Below are positions 61,512 to 64,000 of a DNA stretch of 64,000 nucleotides, in pieces (positions within the stretch are counted from its first letter, which is position 1; each line of letters opens with the position of its first letter). Origin of the DNA: Auriscalpium vulgare (lineage: Eukaryota > Basidiomycota > Agaricomycetes > Russulales > Auriscalpiaceae); assembly GCA_019915015.1 (NCBI GenBank), contig JAHBBC010000010.1:930001-994000 (forward strand), given 5' to 3'. Position numbers and translations under genes: made by a program. The notes beneath the pieces were generated by a model that saw only the letters and a program-made list of their open reading frames with translations, made no database searches and had not been told where the DNA came from.

Positions 61512-64000
61512 TCACGAGACAGAGGCTTGCAAGGTCAACGCATCCGCAGGCATCTCCGCAGTAGGAATGAACTTTGGAGTGAGCAGCCCCTTCTGCACAT
61601 TGTCCCGAAGCCAGAAGAAGCGCAGGTCCATATGCTTCATGCGACCATGATGCTCCGGGTTCTTGGACACACTGATAGCCGACTGATTATCCATGTGGAT
61701 CACAGAAGGCTTATCCAGCTTGTACCCAAACTCTGAGAGCAGGTTGCGCATCCAGAGCACCTCCTTGCCCGCGTCAAACGCAGCAATGTACGTCGTAGAG
61801 CTTGTGACAAGGGATTGAAGCTTAGAGCTCCAGGAAACCACTCCTGTGCCAGCGTGGTCCGCGTCAGAAGGGCTGTACACCAACTTCATGTCCTTGGTCC
61901 CCTGCAGATAGCGGAACAGGTGCTGAACCGCCTTCCAGTGCTAAGGACTAGGGTTTGAGACGAACCAACAGAGCACAGAAGCAGCAAAGGCAATGTCCGG
62001 GCGAGTAGCCTGAGCAAGGAAGAGGATAGAGCCAACAGCGCTCCCATAGGGCACGCGCTGCATGTAGGCACGCTCCGCCTCGCTCGTGGGCCCCATGTCT
62101 GCCGTGAGGCGAAGACCGGGCACCATAGGCGTCGTCACCGGCTTGCAGTCGCTGTGGTTGTAGCGCTCGAGCAGGTCAACAACGTACTGGCGCTGGGAGA
62201 GCATGATGCGTCGCTTGGGACGATCCCGAGTGATATGGATGCCCAGTAGGAAGTTGGTCTCCCCCAGATCGCGCAGCTTGAAGTGAAGACGCAGCTCGTC
62301 GACTAGCTGGTCGAGGATAGAGGCGTTGTTCGAGGCAAGTGTGCCGTCATCGACAAAGACAGGCAGGATGACGCGGATCTCCCCATGGGAGAACACGTAG
62401 ATGCTTGCATCCGAGTAGATGCAGACAAAGCCCATCTTGTCGCATAGGATGCCTGCCAGCTTGATCTTCCACGCACGAGCCGCCTGCTTCAGCCCATAAA
62501 TGGACTTGTTCAGGAGACAGACTGTGCCGGGTGGACCGCGCTCGAAGCCCTCAGGCTGCTTCATGTAGACGACTTCATCCAAATCACCGTTCAGGAATGC
62601 GTGGGAGATGTCGATGGAGCGCAGATGGAGGTCCTCGATCGCAGCAAGAGCAATGACAACGCGGATGGCCTGGAACTTGGCCGTAGGAGCAAAGGTCTCG
62701 AAGAACTCGAAGCCAGGACGCTGACTGTAGCCCTTGGCGATGAGTCGAGCCTTGTAGCGCTCGATCGAGCCGTCTGCATTGCGCTTGATCTTGTAGACCC
62801 AGCGACAGCCGATTGCAAACGCGCCCTCGGGCAGCGAAACTAGAGTCCATGTCCCGTTGGCGATCTGCGCATCGTACTCCTCCTGCGACGCAGCCATCCA
62901 GAACGGCGCGTCTGAGCGCTGCATGGCCTCCTTGTAGCTCATCGGCTCGCCCTGCGCAGAGAAGAAGGCGTGCTCGAGCGGCGCGTGGACAAGGTAGAGG
63001 CCTTGCGCAAAGGCAATGGAGTCAATGGCGTCCTCTGCCTCATCGATGACGTCGAGTGGATCGTCTTCCTCCCCAGACGACTCGATGACAGGAGCAGGCT
63101 CGCGCATTTTGGCTTTGACAGGAATAGGTGTAGCCTTCCACCACTCGCCCGGTCTGCGATGATTCCTGGAGCTGCGACGAACAGGCTCAGCTGCAGCAGG
63201 CGAGCGCGTTCGCTTGCGAGCGCGTTTGCTCGGACTAGGAGCAGGCGGCGGCGAAGGCGCATGGACCTCTGGCGATGGTGAGAGCGACGGAGCGGGAGAC
63301 GCAAAATCCGGCTCAGAACGCGGCGCTGAAGGTGCCTCCTCTGCAGGTGTCTCTGCAGGTGCCTCTGAAGGTGCCCTATCTCCCCCCTGAGGCGGAGCTT
63401 GCAGCGGTTTGACTGGAGCTGGATCGTCTGGAAGCAAAGGAAGAGGTGCAGGAGACGGTGGATCGAGCGCTGGGACAGTAGACTTGGTCCCAGGAGCGCT
63501 CGTCGAATTCCGCTCTCTCGCTGATGAAGACCTTCTTTGTCGTCGGGTTGTAGAACCTCCAGCCCTTGTAGCCCGGAGGATAGCCGAGGAAGATGCATTT
63601 CTGCATGTGCGACTCGAGGCTCTTGCACTGATCCCGCTGAACATGCACATAGGCCGTACAGCCCCACACTCGAAGGTGCGAGACATCCGGCTTCTGGCCA
63701 TGCCAGAGCTCGTAGGGCGTCGTCGCCTTGGGCACAGCAGACGTAGGAGTGCGATTCCAGACGTGCACGTAAGCAGACAGCGCCTCCCCCCAGAAGGACG
63801 CTGGCAAACGCGACTCAGAAAGCATAGCAGTGACCCCCTCCTGCATTGTGCGATTTGCACGCTCTGCAACACCATTCTGCTGAGGCCGGTTGCGCACAGT
63901 GTGACGGCGCCCGATGCCATGAGCAGTCGTGAAGGAGATGAACTCGTTGGACATGTACTCCCCGCCCTTGTCGTCCTGCAGGTCCTTGATCTTCGCATTC
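61512..64000 (-). pseudogene. Ty1/copia pol (integrase, reverse transcriptase, RNase H), partial
   Basis: From the right edge on the minus strand: the integrase core end (RNRPQQNGVAERANRTMQ, SFWGEALSAYVHVWNR, FLGYPPGYKGWRFY), then, after a frameshift near 63500, a Pro/Ser linker and the copia reverse transcriptase (FWMAASQEEYDAQ, GCRWVYKIKRNADGS, RLIAKGYSQRPGF, DISHAFLNGDL, KSIYGLKQAARAW, FVDDGTLAS as active site, LGIHI). A TAG at 61939-61941 interrupts the frame just before the RNase H part (LQSLVTSSTTYIAAFDAGKE, HMDNQSAISVSKNPEHHGR), which ends at 61512. The integrase N-terminus, protease and gag lie outside the window. Frameshift plus stop make this copy inactive as it stands. Confidence 0.88.

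Overview
The window looks like nuclear DNA of an Agaricomycete, most likely a wood-decaying polypore. The evidence is short GT-AG introns of about 45-65 bases, genes cut into many exons including 9- and 12-base ones, an oxalate decarboxylase, an AA14-type lytic polysaccharide monooxygenase, a FunK1 kinase and basidiomycete-type transposons. No species is claimed.

Bases 1-29551 are the host-gene half. In order: the 3' end of a DUF3684-type gene with an HEIAH motif; a 13-exon cytochrome P450; a signal-anchored serine/threonine-rich membrane protein; a small unknown gene; an MFS transporter; a 16-exon bicupin oxalate decarboxylase; a decayed Yippee gene and a broken partial copy of ATP17; a FunK1 kinase; an unknown acidic protein divergent from the intact ATP17 gene (F1Fo ATP synthase subunit f); two unknown disordered proteins; the AA14 enzyme with a histidine-rich tail; a serine carboxypeptidase relic; and a 17-exon GIT1-like permease. 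The P450, oxalate decarboxylase and AA14 genes fit a lignocellulose-degrading life style but are not arranged as an operon or an obvious cluster.

Bases 29732-64000 are a transposon island. A complete Ty3/gypsy chromovirus-type element (30226-41307, 442-base LTRs, CCTTG target duplication) carries many stop codons, has lost most of RNase H, and has itself been hit twice: by a 907-base Mutator-like element with a 9-base target duplication, and by a 2605-base Helitron-like element that contains an intact-looking three-exon gene. A related Helitron-like element sits inside a broken gene for a TET/JBP-like 2-oxoglutarate dioxygenase (47785-52060). A decayed Crypton-like tyrosine recombinase lies between these. 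The rest holds a second Ty3/gypsy gag-protease joined to a truncated LINE in opposite orientation, a 304-base LTR, one unknown gene with good splice structure, and a Ty1/copia pol running off the right edge.

Gene models were built by hand from splice motifs and frame continuity. Family names rest on recognised motifs, not on searches.
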